A stretch of DNA of 64,000 nucleotides from assembly GCF_002356115.1 (NCBI RefSeq), contig NZ_AP014836.1, forward strand, positions 1,737,091-1,801,090, read 5' to 3'. The DNA comes from Candidatus Nitrosoglobus terrae (GTDB lineage Bacteria; Pseudomonadota; Gammaproteobacteria; Nitrosococcales; Nitrosococcaceae). Under the pieces are notes generated by a model. The model saw nothing but the letters and a program-made list of their open reading frames with translations. It ran no database searches and had not been told where the DNA came from. This document shows, in pieces, positions 1 through 9,021 of the stretch (position 1 is the first letter of the stretch; each line of letters begins with the position of its first letter). The translations under genes and the position numbers were made by a program.

Positions 1-2
1 TG

Positions 3-122
3 ATTAAATCTTCGCTTAAAACCCCTGTAATATTTGATGGCCGCAATCTCTATGATCCCATTTTAATGGCTAACCAAGGTATCATTCATTACTCTATTGG
101 CCGATTACCCGCAGTTAAATAG
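3..122 (+). CDS. UDP-glucose 6-dehydrogenase, C-terminal end (partial)
   Basis: Only the last 39 codons lie in the window, and the gene runs off the left edge. The frame beginning at base 3 contains the motif [11 protein letters not shown] followed by a short tail ending in LPAVK. That motif is typical of the C-terminal NAD-binding end of UDP-glucose/UDP-mannuronate dehydrogenases, which make UDP-glucuronate for surface polysaccharides. The stop at 120-122 lies 46 bases before gatB on the same strand. The UDP-glucose form is the likeliest member of the family, but the substrate cannot be fixed from this fragment. Confidence 0.75.
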   Translation: MKSSLKTPVIFDGRNLYDPILMANQGIIHYSIGRLPAVK

Positions 123-168
123 GCTTAAATAACAATTTAATCTTCTTAATCTTTACCAGGACTTAGAT

Positions 169-1605
169 ATGCAGTGGGAAACAGTGATTGGGCTAGAAAT
201 CCATGCCCAGCTTGCAACAAAATCTAAAATCTTCTCAGGAGCCGCTACTACCTATGGAGCGCTGCCAAATACTCAAGCCTGCGCCATCGATTTAGGATTA
301 CCCGGTGTATTGCCAGTATTAAATGAAGCTGCCGTACGCATGGCCGTTAAATTTGGATTAGCCATTGAAGCTGAAATTGCCAAACGCTCTATCTTTGCCC
401 GTAAAAATTATTTTTACCCTGATTTGCCCAAAGGCTACCAAATCAGCCAATATGAACTGCCCATTGTTGCAGATGGCCATATAGTCATCAGCTTAGAAGA
501 TGGAACTGAAAAATCTATCATGATTACCCGAGCGCACTTAGAAGAGGATGCTGGAAAATCTTTACACGAAGATTTCCATGGCATGACGGGAATTGATTTA
601 AATCGAGCAGGAACACCCTTATTAGAAATTGTCTCTGGGCCAGATTTGCGATCAACCCGAGAAGCCGTAGCTTATATGAAAAAAATTCACACCCTAGTAC
701 GTTACCTTGAAATCTGCGACGGTAACATGCAAGAGGGATCTTTTCGTTGCGATGCTAACATTTCCATCCGCCCTCAGGGGCAAAAATCCTTGGGTACTCG
801 TACTGAACTTAAAAATATCAACTCTTTCCGCTTTGTAGAACGCGCGCTCCAGTATGAAATTGAACGTCAAATTGAGATCTTAGAATCGGGGGGTAAAATT
901 ATTCAGGAAACCCGTCTTTTTGATCCGAGTAAAAATGAAACCCGGTCTATGCGTACAAAGGAGGAGGCTACCGATTATCGCTACTTCCCCGATCCCGATC
1001 TATTGCCCTTAATACTAGATGATGAATTTATTCAAAAAATTAGAGTAACTTTACCCGAACTTCCCGATACCAAACGTAACCGCTTCATGTTGGCATATAA
1101 ACTCTCCACCTATGATGCCAGCGTTCTAACCGTCAGCCGAGAATTAGCTGATTACTTTGAAGCCATGGTTGAAGCCACCGGAGGAGAACCTAAACTATGC
1201 GCTAATTGGGTAATGGGTGATCTCGCAGCTGCCCTTAATAAAGAAAACAAAAATATTGAAGACAGCCCAGTCTCTCCACAACAGCTCGGAGGGTTGATCA
1301 AGCGTATTGTAGATAACACGATCTCTGGCAAGATTGCCAAGACTGTATTTGAAGAAATGTATACCCAACAAGGCGACACCGATGATATCATCGAGCGCCT
1401 TGGCCTAAAACAGGTCACGGATACCGCAAGTATTGAAAGCCTTATTGATGAAGTGCTTACTGCCAATCCTCAGCAGCTAGAGCAATATCGAGCAGGAAAA
1501 GATAAGCTCTTTAGTTTCTTTGTGGGTCAAATCATGAAAATTTCTAAAGGTAAAGTTAATCCGCAGCAGCTTAATGAACTATTGAAGAAAAGGCTTAGCA
1601 TGTAA
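169..1605 (+). CDS. gatB: Aspartyl/glutamyl-tRNA(Asn/Gln) amidotransferase subunit B
   Basis: GatB is the kinase/transferase subunit of the GatCAB amidotransferase, which converts Glu-tRNA(Gln) and Asp-tRNA(Asn) to their amide forms in the cytoplasm. The 478-residue product is full length. The N-terminal catalytic core shows LEIHAQL, the metal/substrate-binding stretch [20 protein letters not shown] and [16 protein letters not shown]. The C-terminal helical YqeY-like tail (from about residue 330) binds tRNA. gatC and gatA are not in the window; they may lie elsewhere, or left of the dehydrogenase gene. The ATG is preceded by a modest AGGA motif. Identity is secure. Confidence 0.97.
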   Translation: MQWETVIGLEIHAQLATKSKIFSGAATTYGALPNTQACAIDLGLPGVLPVLNEAAVRMAVKFGLAIEAEIAKRSIFARKNYFYPDLPKGYQISQYELPIVADGHIVISLEDGTEKSIMITRAHLEEDAGKSLHEDFHGMTGIDLNRAGTPLLEIVSGPDLRSTREAVAYMKKIHTLVRYLEICDGNMQEGSFRCDANISIRPQGQKSLGTRTELKNINSFRFVERALQYEIERQIEILESGGKIIQETRLFDPSKNETRSMRTKEEATDYRYFPDPDLLPLILDDEFIQKIRVTLPELPDTKRNRFMLAYKLSTYDASVLTVSRELADYFEAMVEATGGEPKLCANWVMGDLAAALNKENKNIEDSPVSPQQLGGLIKRIVDNTISGKIAKTVFEEMYTQQGDTDDIIERLGLKQVTDTASIESLIDEVLTANPQQLEQYRAGKDKLFSFFVGQIMKISKGKVNPQQLNELLKKRLSM

Positions 1606-1640
1606 GAAACAACTTGATTTTATGTTACTTTGAATTAGCC

Positions 1641-1660
1641 TTAGCTGGCTAGCCAGCTAA
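1641..1660. terminator. 20-bp palindrome between convergent genes, possible bidirectional terminator
   Basis: TTAGCTGGCT is followed directly by its exact reverse complement, and the stem extends by two more pairs beyond one mismatch. It sits between the convergent gatB and the copper-storage gene, where a shared terminator is expected. There is no clear T-run on either side, so intrinsic termination is only possible. Confidence 0.4.
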
Positions 1661-1689
1661 AGCTAAAAAACCTACAAGTGACGGTTAAT

Positions 1690-2085
1690 CTAGGCTACTG
1701 CTAATAGCTCTTGACAAGCTTTTTCACAGGCACGGCAGGATTGGGCACACAGCTGGCAATGCTCATGCATTTTAGCATGCTTCTCGCATTCCACAGCACA
1801 GGTATTACAAGCTACGACGCAGGCCTCTAATTGCTTGCGCAGCATATTCTGGCTTGGCTCAGTCTGTCGAGCCACCACCTGCCCTGTTACTTCACAAATG
1901 GCAGCGCAATCAAGGCAAGTTCGGATACAGCGCCGGACATGGGCTACATCCTCCTCAGCTAGACAGGCATCAGCGCAGAGAGTACAGGCCTCTAAACAAG
2001 CGTAGCAAGCCTTAATACAAGAGGCTATTACATTAATATTGCTAGGTTTTAGAGGGTGGGTTTGCAAAAAATCATTGACACTCAT
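1690..2085 (-). CDS. Cysteine-rich four-helix-bundle copper-storage protein (Csp3/DUF326-like)
   Basis: The 131-residue product has 19 cysteines, nearly all spaced CxxxC or CxxC along predicted helices (CIKACYACLEAC, CVVACNTCAVEC, CQLCAQSCRACEKAC). In Csp1/Csp3 proteins these line the core of a four-helix bundle and hold many Cu(I) ions. There is no signal peptide or Tat motif, so it should be cytosolic like Csp3 rather than exported like Csp1. It stands alone, convergent with gatB, with an ATAAGGAG-like ribosome site just upstream (AGGAGATAAATAATG). Family assignment is strong. Copper storage is inferred from the family; the cysteine count is seen directly. Confidence 0.88.
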   Translation of the reverse strand: MSVNDFLQTHPLKPSNINVIASCIKACYACLEACTLCADACLAEEDVAHVRRCIRTCLDCAAICEVTGQVVARQTEPSQNMLRKQLEACVVACNTCAVECEKHAKMHEHCQLCAQSCRACEKACQELLAVA

Positions 2086-2277
2086 TATTTATCTCCTTAT
2101 GAAATAAATGCTAGCAGTTATTATTTTAATAGTAGCAGGCATTAGAAAAATTTAAATAGAGGAAAATCATTATTTAGGTAGAACGATGGCCTTCCAGTGG
2201 TTATTCTTAGCCCTGCTCTTTAAAAGAGCAATACTACTTTGCGTTACAAGATTTAACTCTAGATGAAATTCAATCTG

Positions 2278-3009
2278 CTATAAATCCCCCCAAAGTAGCT
2301 GCACGCTTGCTAACGCCGCTACCGTGGCCGTTTCAGTGCGTAAAATACGGGGCCCAAGGCGAGTACCAATAAATCCTGCATGTTGCGCCTGCTTAATTTC
2401 TGCCTCACTTAGCCCGCCCTCTGGCCCAATCAATAAAGCTAGCTGTCCACCCAGTGGCGGAGGTAGCGCTTTTAATGACTGATTATTCTCTGGATCTAAT
2501 ACAATCTTCATCCCTTCATAGGAGGTATGAAGAAAAACAGTCAATTGTTGAGGGTTATCTATCGAAGGAAGGTAGCTACGGCCACATTGCTCGCAAGCGC
2601 TAAGAATCACTCCCTGCCAATGGCGCAAACGCCTCGCCACCCGATCCAGCGACAGCTTTACCGTACTATATTCAGTAAATAAGGGAATAATACTGCTTAC
2701 TCCAAGCTCTACTGCCTTCTGCAAGGCATAATCCATTCGCTCACCGCGAGAAATTCCTTGTCCAAGGGTAATACGCAGTGGCGATTCGGTATGGCGTGTG
2801 ATCTGACCCAATATCTGTGCTTCCACCCCTTGCTTTCCCACTATCTCTAGTACTGCTTGGTACTCAGCCCCTTGGCCATCAAACAAATATAATTGATCGC
2901 CAGGCTTAAGACGCAGTACCTGAGACACATAAAGCACAGCCCGCTCATCTAAGGCTACCTTAGCGTGAGCGGATAAAGGTAAAGAGGAATAAATACGGGG
3001 AACGCGCAT
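2278..3009 (-). CDS. rsmE: 16S rRNA (uracil-1498-N3)-methyltransferase
   Basis: RsmE methylates N3 of U1498 in 16S rRNA of the 30S subunit, using S-adenosylmethionine. The 243-residue protein has the family layout: an N-terminal PUA-like RNA-binding part (MRVPRIYSSLPLS, HYVSQVLRL-type region), then a SPOUT knot domain with LIGPEGGLSEAEI and LGPRILRTETA, the trefoil-knot SAM-binding signature. Length is normal. It lies 64 bases downstream of bioA on the same strand and may be cotranscribed with it. Confidence in function is high. Confidence 0.95.
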   Translation of the reverse strand: MRVPRIYSSLPLSAHAKVALDERAVLYVSQVLRLKPGDQLYLFDGQGAEYQAVLEIVGKQGVEAQILGQITRHTESPLRITLGQGISRGERMDYALQKAVELGVSSIIPLFTEYSTVKLSLDRVARRLRHWQGVILSACEQCGRSYLPSIDNPQQLTVFLHTSYEGMKIVLDPENNQSLKALPPPLGGQLALLIGPEGGLSEAEIKQAQHAGFIGTRLGPRILRTETATVAALASVQLLWGDL

Positions 3010-3073
3010 ATTACATAAGTATAAGAAGAATCCTTTCTCTAAGGTTGCCCTTAGACATAATCAGACTCTGAGC

Positions 3074-4423
3074 TTAGTCTTGGGTTGCCCGCCTAATACC
3101 TTCCCAAGCAACCTGAGCGAGATCCCTAATTTGCTCAGACGTAATCACATAAGGAGGCATAAAATAAACCACATTACCTAAGGGCCGAAGCAATACCCCT
3201 TGCTCTAATCCATATTGATAGACTTTCAACCCGCGCCGCTCTTGCCAAGGGTAAGGCTCACGGGAGACTTTATCCTTAACCATTTCAATAGCCAAAATCA
3301 TTCCCCGCTGACGTACCTCGGCCACATGGGGATGATCGGTAAAATGGGCGGTAGCCTCTTGCATAGTTTTCGCTAGGAAACGGTTATTTTCTAGCACTGA
3401 GTCCTCTTTAAAGAGATCTAGTGTTGCTAACGCTGCACTACAACCCAGCGGGCTACCGGTATAGCTATGTGAATGGAGAAAAGCCCGTAAGGTCGTATAG
3501 TCATCATAAAAAGCTTGATATACCTTTTCATGGGTCAGCACGACGGCAAAAGGTAGATAGCCTCCCGTCAAACCTTTAGATAAACAAAGAAAATCTGGGG
3601 TAATATTTGCTTGCTCACAGGCAAACATCGTTCCCGTACGACCAAAACCAACGGCCATCTCATCAGCAATCAGATGAACCTCGTACCGATCACAAGCCTC
3701 CTTTAACAGAGACAAATAAACGGGATCATACATTCGCATATTCCCAGCACACTGAACTAAAGGCTCAACAATCACCGCGCACGCTTCTTGCCCGTAGCGT
3801 TCAAGGGCTTTTTCCATATGGATAAATTGGCGCTCAGCGTAAACCCGTTCGCTCTCCCCTTTTTCTCGGAAAAAACTATCAGGAGAGGGAGCTGTAATCA
3901 CATCCATGAGCAGTGGTTTATAGATCTCCTTGTATAAAGCCACATCTCCTACTGCTAACGCCCCTAAGGTTTCACCATGATAGCTATTAGCAAGGGTGAT
4001 AAAACGAGTCTTATTTTTTTTCCCTAGATTATGCCAATAATGGTAGCTCATCTTAAGGGCAACCTCGATTGCTGAGGAACCATTATCGGCATAAAAACAA
4101 CGTGCTAGCTTTCCTGGGGCAAGCTCTCGTAATTGCTCCGAGAGGCGAATAACTGGCTCATGGGAAAATCCAGCTAATAATACATGTTCTAATTGATCGA
4201 GCTGTTCCCGTATCGCTTGATTAATCCTAGGGTTTGCATGGCCAAATAAATTAACCCACCAAGAGCTGATAGCATCCAGATAACGCCGACCCTCAAAGTC
4301 CTCTAACCAGACCCCTTTCCCGCTTCGAATAGGAATGAGTGGTAATTGTTCGTGATCTTTCATCTGGGTGCAAGGATGCCAAAGCACGTTTAAATCCCGC
4401 TGCACCCATTGTTGATTATTCAT
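3074..4423 (-). CDS. bioA: Adenosylmethionine-8-amino-7-oxononanoate aminotransferase
   Basis: BioA is the PLP-dependent transaminase that makes 7,8-diaminopelargonic acid in biotin synthesis, with S-adenosylmethionine as amino donor. The 449 residues include the N-terminal LWHPCTQM motif characteristic of BioA, the substrate-site SSWWVNLFGH, ADNGSSAIEVALKM, ADEMAVGFGRTG and the Schiff-base lysine in LSKGLTGGYLP. SHSYTGSPLGC is also present. The other bio genes are not adjacent here, so biotin genes are at least partly scattered in this genome. The ATG at 4423 lies 6 bases after the end of an uncertain small ORF. Confidence 0.97.
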   Translation of the reverse strand: MNNQQWVQRDLNVLWHPCTQMKDHEQLPLIPIRSGKGVWLEDFEGRRYLDAISSWWVNLFGHANPRINQAIREQLDQLEHVLLAGFSHEPVIRLSEQLRELAPGKLARCFYADNGSSAIEVALKMSYHYWHNLGKKNKTRFITLANSYHGETLGALAVGDVALYKEIYKPLLMDVITAPSPDSFFREKGESERVYAERQFIHMEKALERYGQEACAVIVEPLVQCAGNMRMYDPVYLSLLKEACDRYEVHLIADEMAVGFGRTGTMFACEQANITPDFLCLSKGLTGGYLPFAVVLTHEKVYQAFYDDYTTLRAFLHSHSYTGSPLGCSAALATLDLFKEDSVLENNRFLAKTMQEATAHFTDHPHVAEVRQRGMILAIEMVKDKVSREPYPWQERRGLKVYQYGLEQGVLLRPLGNVVYFMPPYVITSEQIRDLAQVAWEGIRRATQD

Positions 4424-4429
4424 ACTATT

Positions 4430-4684
4430 TTAGAAGTTTTTTAAAAGATAGCTTATTAAATGCTTATCTATGGAGGGTATACAATCAGGGACATAATTTC
4501 TATAGTTTAAAAATTTTCTCACTTCGTTCTTGGCTAGCAAATCCTCTGAAATCATTATTTTTTCAGAAACTCCATAGGCTATATGATTGTGAAATACCTC
4601 AAAAAAACTCATCGCTAAACTCAAAATCATCCTTGTAATAAAAACATTAGATGATTCCATCCACTGGATAAAAAATAAAGTCAC
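4430..4684 (-). CDS. Uncertain small ORF upstream of bioA
   Basis: An 84-codon open frame with no recognised domain fills most of the gap between bioA and the divergent glycerophosphotransferase-like gene. Its product has a hydrophobic N-terminal third and a charged C-terminal half ending DKHLISYLLKNF. It ends 6 bases before the bioA start, which would suit an operon. Against it: the region is AT-rich, no clear ribosome site is seen, and an overlapping frame is open on the other strand. It may be a chance ORF or a gene remnant. Confidence 0.22.
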   Translation of the reverse strand: MTLFFIQWMESSNVFITRMILSLAMSFFEVFHNHIAYGVSEKIMISEDLLAKNEVRKFLNYRNYVPDCIPSIDKHLISYLLKNF

Positions 4685-4721
4685 TTCAAAAAGAAAAATA
4701 CTATTTCACGGGCACAGCGAA

Positions 4722-5825
4722 ATGAATTTCAACGTGATCAAACCTCTCTACAGAAAAGTATCATCATGCTCAAATACAGAAATGTTTTTCTCTTTCAATA
4801 ATGACATTAGTGAAAAGGGTAAAGCACCCTCTAAATTTAATTTAGAGTCTATAAATCAATATATTAAACCAAAATACATATTACCTATTGAGAAAACAAA
4901 ATACATAAAATGGGACGCAGTTATTGACTCTGATGTCTACACCCCTTGGTTTTATAGAAACACTCAATTTATTCAGATATTTCATGGCGTAGCTGCTAAG
5001 GCCGTTACCCTCGAGGATGGGACTATTGTCAACTACAACTACCATCCCAATCTGAAAAGATATGATATTTGCTTTTTTACAAATAAGCTTTTCTTTAATA
5101 ACGCTAAAGAGGCGGGGTTAGGGAAAAAAGACGATACTGGGGAAATCATTGGATTATGTTATTTAGATGATTTGATAGAAAAAAACAACGAAAAATCAAT
5201 AAAAGAGATAAAAGAAAAATTAGTTCCAGAAAAATTTAGATCTAAAAAGATTATTCTTTATGCCCCTAGCTGGGGGAACCACAATTCATTAGCTTGTAAA
5301 GGGGCAGAAATTCTAAGAATATTAGCTCAAATGGATATGTTTACCCTTATAAAGCCACATCCAAACTCCATCATGGATGACATAAAAGACATGGAAGAAG
5401 GCTTAGAACTATTTTTAAGTAAAACATTTAAAGACAATAATTTTTCCCTTATCACAAGCTCACCTTATGAACCTGCTGTCATCTCAGATGCCTTAATCAC
5501 AGATTTGGGCTCTCTAGCCTTAGAATATGCATTGCTACGCAAGCCTATTTTTTTATTTTGCGGTACTGATCACAAAAAATACATAGCAGATCTAAAACAA
5601 TTCGATATGACGCTTAAATGTAGCACTCCTGTTTATGAATCAGAGCCCATCACTCAAAAAACTTTTGAGATACCGGAAATGAGTGAAGAAAGGCGTACTG
5701 CAATGATAGATCTAGAAAATAGTTATTTTGCTAATGTCGGTCATGCTACAGAGGCGGCATTTAATGCCTTACTACGCCGGAATATTATCTGTAGTAAAAA
5801 ACCCTTAGCATCAATATTACAATAA
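4722..5825 (+). CDS. CDP-glycerol glycerophosphotransferase-family protein
   Basis: The 367-residue product resembles the TagB/TagF-type family that transfers polyol-phosphate units onto a surface glycan. Recognisable parts are QIFHGVAAKAV (acceptor-side histidine motif), ILYAPSWGNHNSLAC, LIKPHPNS and SDALITDLGSLALEYALLRKP, the order expected for the GT-B-like C-terminal domain with its HP and SD/SxxxE-type motifs. There is no signal peptide, so the enzyme is likely cytoplasmic and membrane-associated. Its bases are more AT-rich than the neighbours and it sits next to glycosyltransferase genes, which suggests a transferred surface-polysaccharide gene. The exact donor and product are not known. 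Confidence 0.75.
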   Translation: MNFNVIKPLYRKVSSCSNTEMFFSFNNDISEKGKAPSKFNLESINQYIKPKYILPIEKTKYIKWDAVIDSDVYTPWFYRNTQFIQIFHGVAAKAVTLEDGTIVNYNYHPNLKRYDICFFTNKLFFNNAKEAGLGKKDDTGEIIGLCYLDDLIEKNNEKSIKEIKEKLVPEKFRSKKIILYAPSWGNHNSLACKGAEILRILAQMDMFTLIKPHPNSIMDDIKDMEEGLELFLSKTFKDNNFSLITSSPYEPAVISDALITDLGSLALEYALLRKPIFLFCGTDHKKYIADLKQFDMTLKCSTPVYESEPITQKTFEIPEMSEERRTAMIDLENSYFANVGHATEAAFNALLRRNIICSKKPLASILQ

Positions 5826-6019
5826 TGCATAGAATAATAAAGCAAGACGGAGGAGTTCTAGCCATCGTTCTTCCTGCCTATGACCTCTACTTAGATAGAA
5901 CGCAGGATATTTCAACTACAGAACTAAAAAAATCATTAAAAAAACTCATCACAATTAGCCCAGATGAATTAAAAGCGGCCTTATCAGTCATTGCTCAGCT
6001 ACAGAAAGATTTAGAGTAA
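5825..6019 (+). CDS. Small unknown protein translationally coupled to the glycerophosphotransferase-like gene
   Basis: A 64-codon ORF whose ATG shares one base with the TAA of the preceding gene (TAATG), the classic geometry of translational coupling. The product has a short hydrophobic N-terminal segment (GGVLAIVLPAYDLYL) and a charged amphipathic C-terminal helix ending IAQLQKDLE. No family is recognised. The junction favours a real gene that works with the upstream enzyme, but it could be a remnant of a longer reading frame. Confidence 0.5.
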   Translation: MHRIIKQDGGVLAIVLPAYDLYLDRTQDISTTELKKSLKKLITISPDELKAALSVIAQLQKDLE

Positions 6020-6214
6020 TCCTTAAATAATGTTAATTTTAGGGTTTAGTCATTAGTAATATTTCTCTATACTTCTCTTTCCTATCTATTCATACTAAGC
6101 CATCTATAGATAAATCAATTTTGTCAGCTATAAATAACCTTATTGATTGGCACCCCACAGTATTTCATTAATAATAGTAACTCCCAAAATTAGCTATCAA
6201 TCCTACTCTAGTTG

Positions 6215-6991
6215 ATGTTAAAAAATAATATAAATGAAAGTTCTAATTCACCCCTTGTTATTACTCCCTGCTGGCCTGCACCAAGCAATATCCGTGCTTA
6301 TACTACAACTCGTAACGGTGGGGTAAGTTGTCCACCCTATGATTCATTTAATTTAGCCGATCATGTGGGAGATAGGACAGATAAAGTACAGGAGAATCGA
6401 AAGATTTTAGCTAAATCTTTAGCTTTACCTAGCGAACCTGTTTGGCTAGAGCAAGTACATGGGAATAACATTATTGACGCTGCTCATGGTATAGGCCAAG
6501 GGGATGCCAGTATTGCCCATAAGCCCGATATTGTTTGTGGGGTACTCACGGCTGACTGCCTACCCTTACTTTTGTGTAATCAACAAGGCACCCGAGTAGC
6601 CGCTGTTCATGCCGGCTGGCGTGGCCTTGCTGCTGGTATTATTGAACGTATCATCAAAGCACTGGATATTTCTAGCGAACATTTACTCGCTTGGATGGGA
6701 CCTGCTATCGGCCCAACAGCCTTTGAAGTAGGCTCTGAGGTAAAACAAATCTTTATCCATCAAGATAGCCGTAATACTGTAGCCTTTAGTGCCCTCAGTC
6801 CCCTCAGCCAAGGACGCTGGTTAGCAGATATTTATCAATTAGCCCGTTTAGCACTTACAAAACTAGGGATTCGATATATCTATGGGGGTCACTATTGCAC
6901 CATGACCGAATCTAAGCGCTTTTATTCTTATCGACGGGATGGGGAAACCGGACGTATGGCCACCTTAATTTGGTTAGCAAATTCTTACTAG
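6215..6991 (+). CDS. pgeF: Laccase-domain protein, peptidoglycan editing factor / purine nucleoside phosphorylase-like
   Basis: A member of the YfiH/PgeF family. Members have been described as polyphenol oxidases, as purine nucleoside phosphorylases, and in E. coli as an editing factor that removes misincorporated serine-containing muropeptide precursors. The metal-site residues are visible: His in EQVHGNNI, Cys in TADCLPLLL and His in AVHAGWRGLAAG. C-terminal GGHYCTMTESKRFYSYRRDG is also typical. The ATG at 6215 is chosen over an in-frame TTG at 6212. Length (258 residues) is normal. In many genomes the gene follows rluD, but here it lies in a surface-glycan region. Confidence 0.9.
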   Translation: MLKNNINESSNSPLVITPCWPAPSNIRAYTTTRNGGVSCPPYDSFNLADHVGDRTDKVQENRKILAKSLALPSEPVWLEQVHGNNIIDAAHGIGQGDASIAHKPDIVCGVLTADCLPLLLCNQQGTRVAAVHAGWRGLAAGIIERIIKALDISSEHLLAWMGPAIGPTAFEVGSEVKQIFIHQDSRNTVAFSALSPLSQGRWLADIYQLARLALTKLGIRYIYGGHYCTMTESKRFYSYRRDGETGRMATLIWLANSY

Positions 6992-7010
6992 TCTAGCAAA
7001 TACTTCTATT

Positions 7011-7961
7011 TTGGCAAAAATCACTCAACAAGAGGTGCGCCAAATATTACTTATTACCTTAAGTAATATCGGCGATGCTATTCTTACTACTCCTGTCCTA
7101 GAGGTTTTACATCAACGTTTCCCTAAAGCTGCTATTGACTTAGTAACAGATCAGCGATCAAGTATCGTTTTCAACCACTGTCCTTATCGAGGTCAGATCT
7201 TCCATAAAGACAAAAAAGCGGGCTGGCAAGGGTTAATTCAGCTTATTTATCAACTACGCCATACCTCTTATGATTTAATAGTCGATCTTCGCACCGATGG
7301 TCTAGCCTATTTATTAAAGGGGCAAAAACGACTCACCAAATGGCAGGCCAAACCTGTCGGTGACCATGCGGTAGAGCGTCATATGGCAGTAATCGCTTCC
7401 TTATTATCTTCATCAATTCCTATCCCCTCTTGCCGGATCTGGCTGCAAACAGCACAAATACAATTTGCTAGAAAACAATTATCCCAGCTACCTAGAAATC
7501 GCTGGTTAGCTTTAGGGCCAGGGGCTAATTGGACACCCAAGATCTGGCCTGTACCGGCCTTCTCCACGCTAGTACAGGCAGTTAAAGCATACTTTGATGG
7601 TATCATCTTTATCGGTAGCTTGGATGATCAAGAACGAAGCCAGAGGATAGCTGCCGATATTTCTTTGCCTTGGGTAGATTTATGTGGAAGGACTGATTTA
7701 TTACAAGCAGCTGCAGTGCTTCAACAAGCCAATGTCTTTGTGGGTAACGACTCCGGTTTAGGTCATCTTGCGGCTGCAGTGGGAACCCCTACGTTCACTG
7801 TATTTGGTCTTGGCCACCCAGAACGTTATCATCCTTGGGGGAAATATAGTCATTGGCAAGTAGCTCCAAACAATAAGCTCCAAGAATTAAGTGGAGAGAT
7901 GATTGCTAGCCAAGTGATTAAACTGGCAACATATAGTCAAAAAACTTACTCAGGCGCTTAA
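7011..7961 (+). CDS. Glycosyltransferase family 9 (heptosyltransferase-like)
   Basis: A 316-residue GT9 protein of the kind that adds ADP-heptose or a related sugar to the LPS core at the inner membrane. The N-terminal ILLITLSNIGDAILTTPVLEVL is the family's acceptor-side signature. The C-terminal donor site is VFVGNDSGLGHLAAAVGTPTFTVFG. The only reasonable start is a TTG at 7011, since no ATG precedes the conserved N-terminal strand, and no strong ribosome site is seen. It begins 19 bases after pgeF and ends 7 bases before the next glycosyltransferase, so the three genes likely form one transcript. Confidence 0.85.
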   Translation: MAKITQQEVRQILLITLSNIGDAILTTPVLEVLHQRFPKAAIDLVTDQRSSIVFNHCPYRGQIFHKDKKAGWQGLIQLIYQLRHTSYDLIVDLRTDGLAYLLKGQKRLTKWQAKPVGDHAVERHMAVIASLLSSSIPIPSCRIWLQTAQIQFARKQLSQLPRNRWLALGPGANWTPKIWPVPAFSTLVQAVKAYFDGIIFIGSLDDQERSQRIAADISLPWVDLCGRTDLLQAAAVLQQANVFVGNDSGLGHLAAAVGTPTFTVFGLGHPERYHPWGKYSHWQVAPNNKLQELSGEMIASQVIKLATYSQKTYSGA

Positions 7962-7968
7962 AACACTC

Positions 7969-9015
7969 ATGAAGATTTCCCAGATTATGCTCTCCAAAGG
8001 ATTCGGGGGCGCAGAGCGCTATTTTGTGGATTTATGCTTAGCGTTAACAGCTGCTGGACATCAAGTTCAAGCCATATGTCATCCTAAATTCCAACAGCAA
8101 GGGCTATTAGAGCATTGTCCTCAACTTACCTTGTCATCCGCGCGTACCTATGGCCCTTGGGATAGATGGGCAGCACATAAAATTAAACGGCGAATCGCCT
8201 CTTTTCAACCTACACTGATTCATACTCACCTCGCGCGTGGTGCTTGGATCGGCGGTAAAATAGCGGCAAATTTAGACGTTCCTTCCTTAGTCAATATCCA
8301 TAACTATGTAAAGCTTAAACGCTATACTTATATCGACACGTTTATACCTTCCACCATTGATCAAGAAAAATTCTTAATTAATGAAGGAATCTCGCCAGAA
8401 AAAATCGTTTGTATACCTCATTTTTCACGGCTACAGCCAGTAGATACTCCCCATATCCTTACCAATAATACCCCCGTCTTTGCTACCCTAGGACGTTTTG
8501 TAAAGAAAAAAGGTATGGATGTACTTCTACGCGCCTTTGCCCATTATATTAACCAAGGAGGACAGGCTAAACTTCGTATTGGAGGCGCAGGAGAAGAAGA
8601 AGAGGCACTATTTCGCTTATGCCAAGATTTACATTTATCTAAGCAGGTGGAATTTTGCGGCTGGATCAATGATATAAGTGAATTTCTAAGCCAAGCAGAT
8701 ATTTTTATCTTACCCTCTCTGCATGAGGCTTTTGGTATCGTGGTGTTAGAAGCTATGGCCTTAGGGGTACTTATTATTACTACTCGTACCCAAGGCCCTT
8801 TAGAGATTCTAAACCCAGAGGCTGCTTATTTTGTGGAGGTTGGAGATAGTATTGGATTAGCAAAAGCGATGGCAGAGGCTGCTGCTCATCCTCAACTCGC
8901 CCATCAAAAAGCCGCTACCGCTCTAGCATTATTCAAGGATAAATATACACTTGCAGCGGTGCTCCCTAAAATACTGCAACTTTATCAAACAATAGAGGCA
9001 CGTTCATTTATTTAA
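7969..9015 (+). CDS. Glycosyltransferase family 4
   Basis: A 348-residue retaining GT-B glycosyltransferase. The N-terminal half begins ISQIMLSKGFGGAERYFVDL, the usual acceptor-side glycine-rich loop. The C-terminal half has PVFATLGRFVKKKGMDVLLRAF and the nucleotide-sugar motif ADIFILPSLHEAFGIVVLEAMALG with the paired glutamates. It follows the GT9 gene after 7 bases and converges with a second GT9 gene. LPS core or related surface-glycan assembly is the natural setting. The sugar transferred cannot be read from the sequence. Confidence 0.88.
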   Translation: MKISQIMLSKGFGGAERYFVDLCLALTAAGHQVQAICHPKFQQQGLLEHCPQLTLSSARTYGPWDRWAAHKIKRRIASFQPTLIHTHLARGAWIGGKIAANLDVPSLVNIHNYVKLKRYTYIDTFIPSTIDQEKFLINEGISPEKIVCIPHFSRLQPVDTPHILTNNTPVFATLGRFVKKKGMDVLLRAFAHYINQGGQAKLRIGGAGEEEEALFRLCQDLHLSKQVEFCGWINDISEFLSQADIFILPSLHEAFGIVVLEAMALGVLIITTRTQGPLEILNPEAAYFVEVGDSIGLAKAMAEAAAHPQLAHQKAATALALFKDKYTLAAVLPKILQLYQTIEARSFI

Positions 9016-9021
9016 ATTTAT

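Noticed and set aside
6140-6180. TGGCAC-containing stretch upstream of pgeF as a sigma-54 promoter
   Set aside because: The -24-like TGGCAC is present, but no GC-containing -12 element follows at the right distance.
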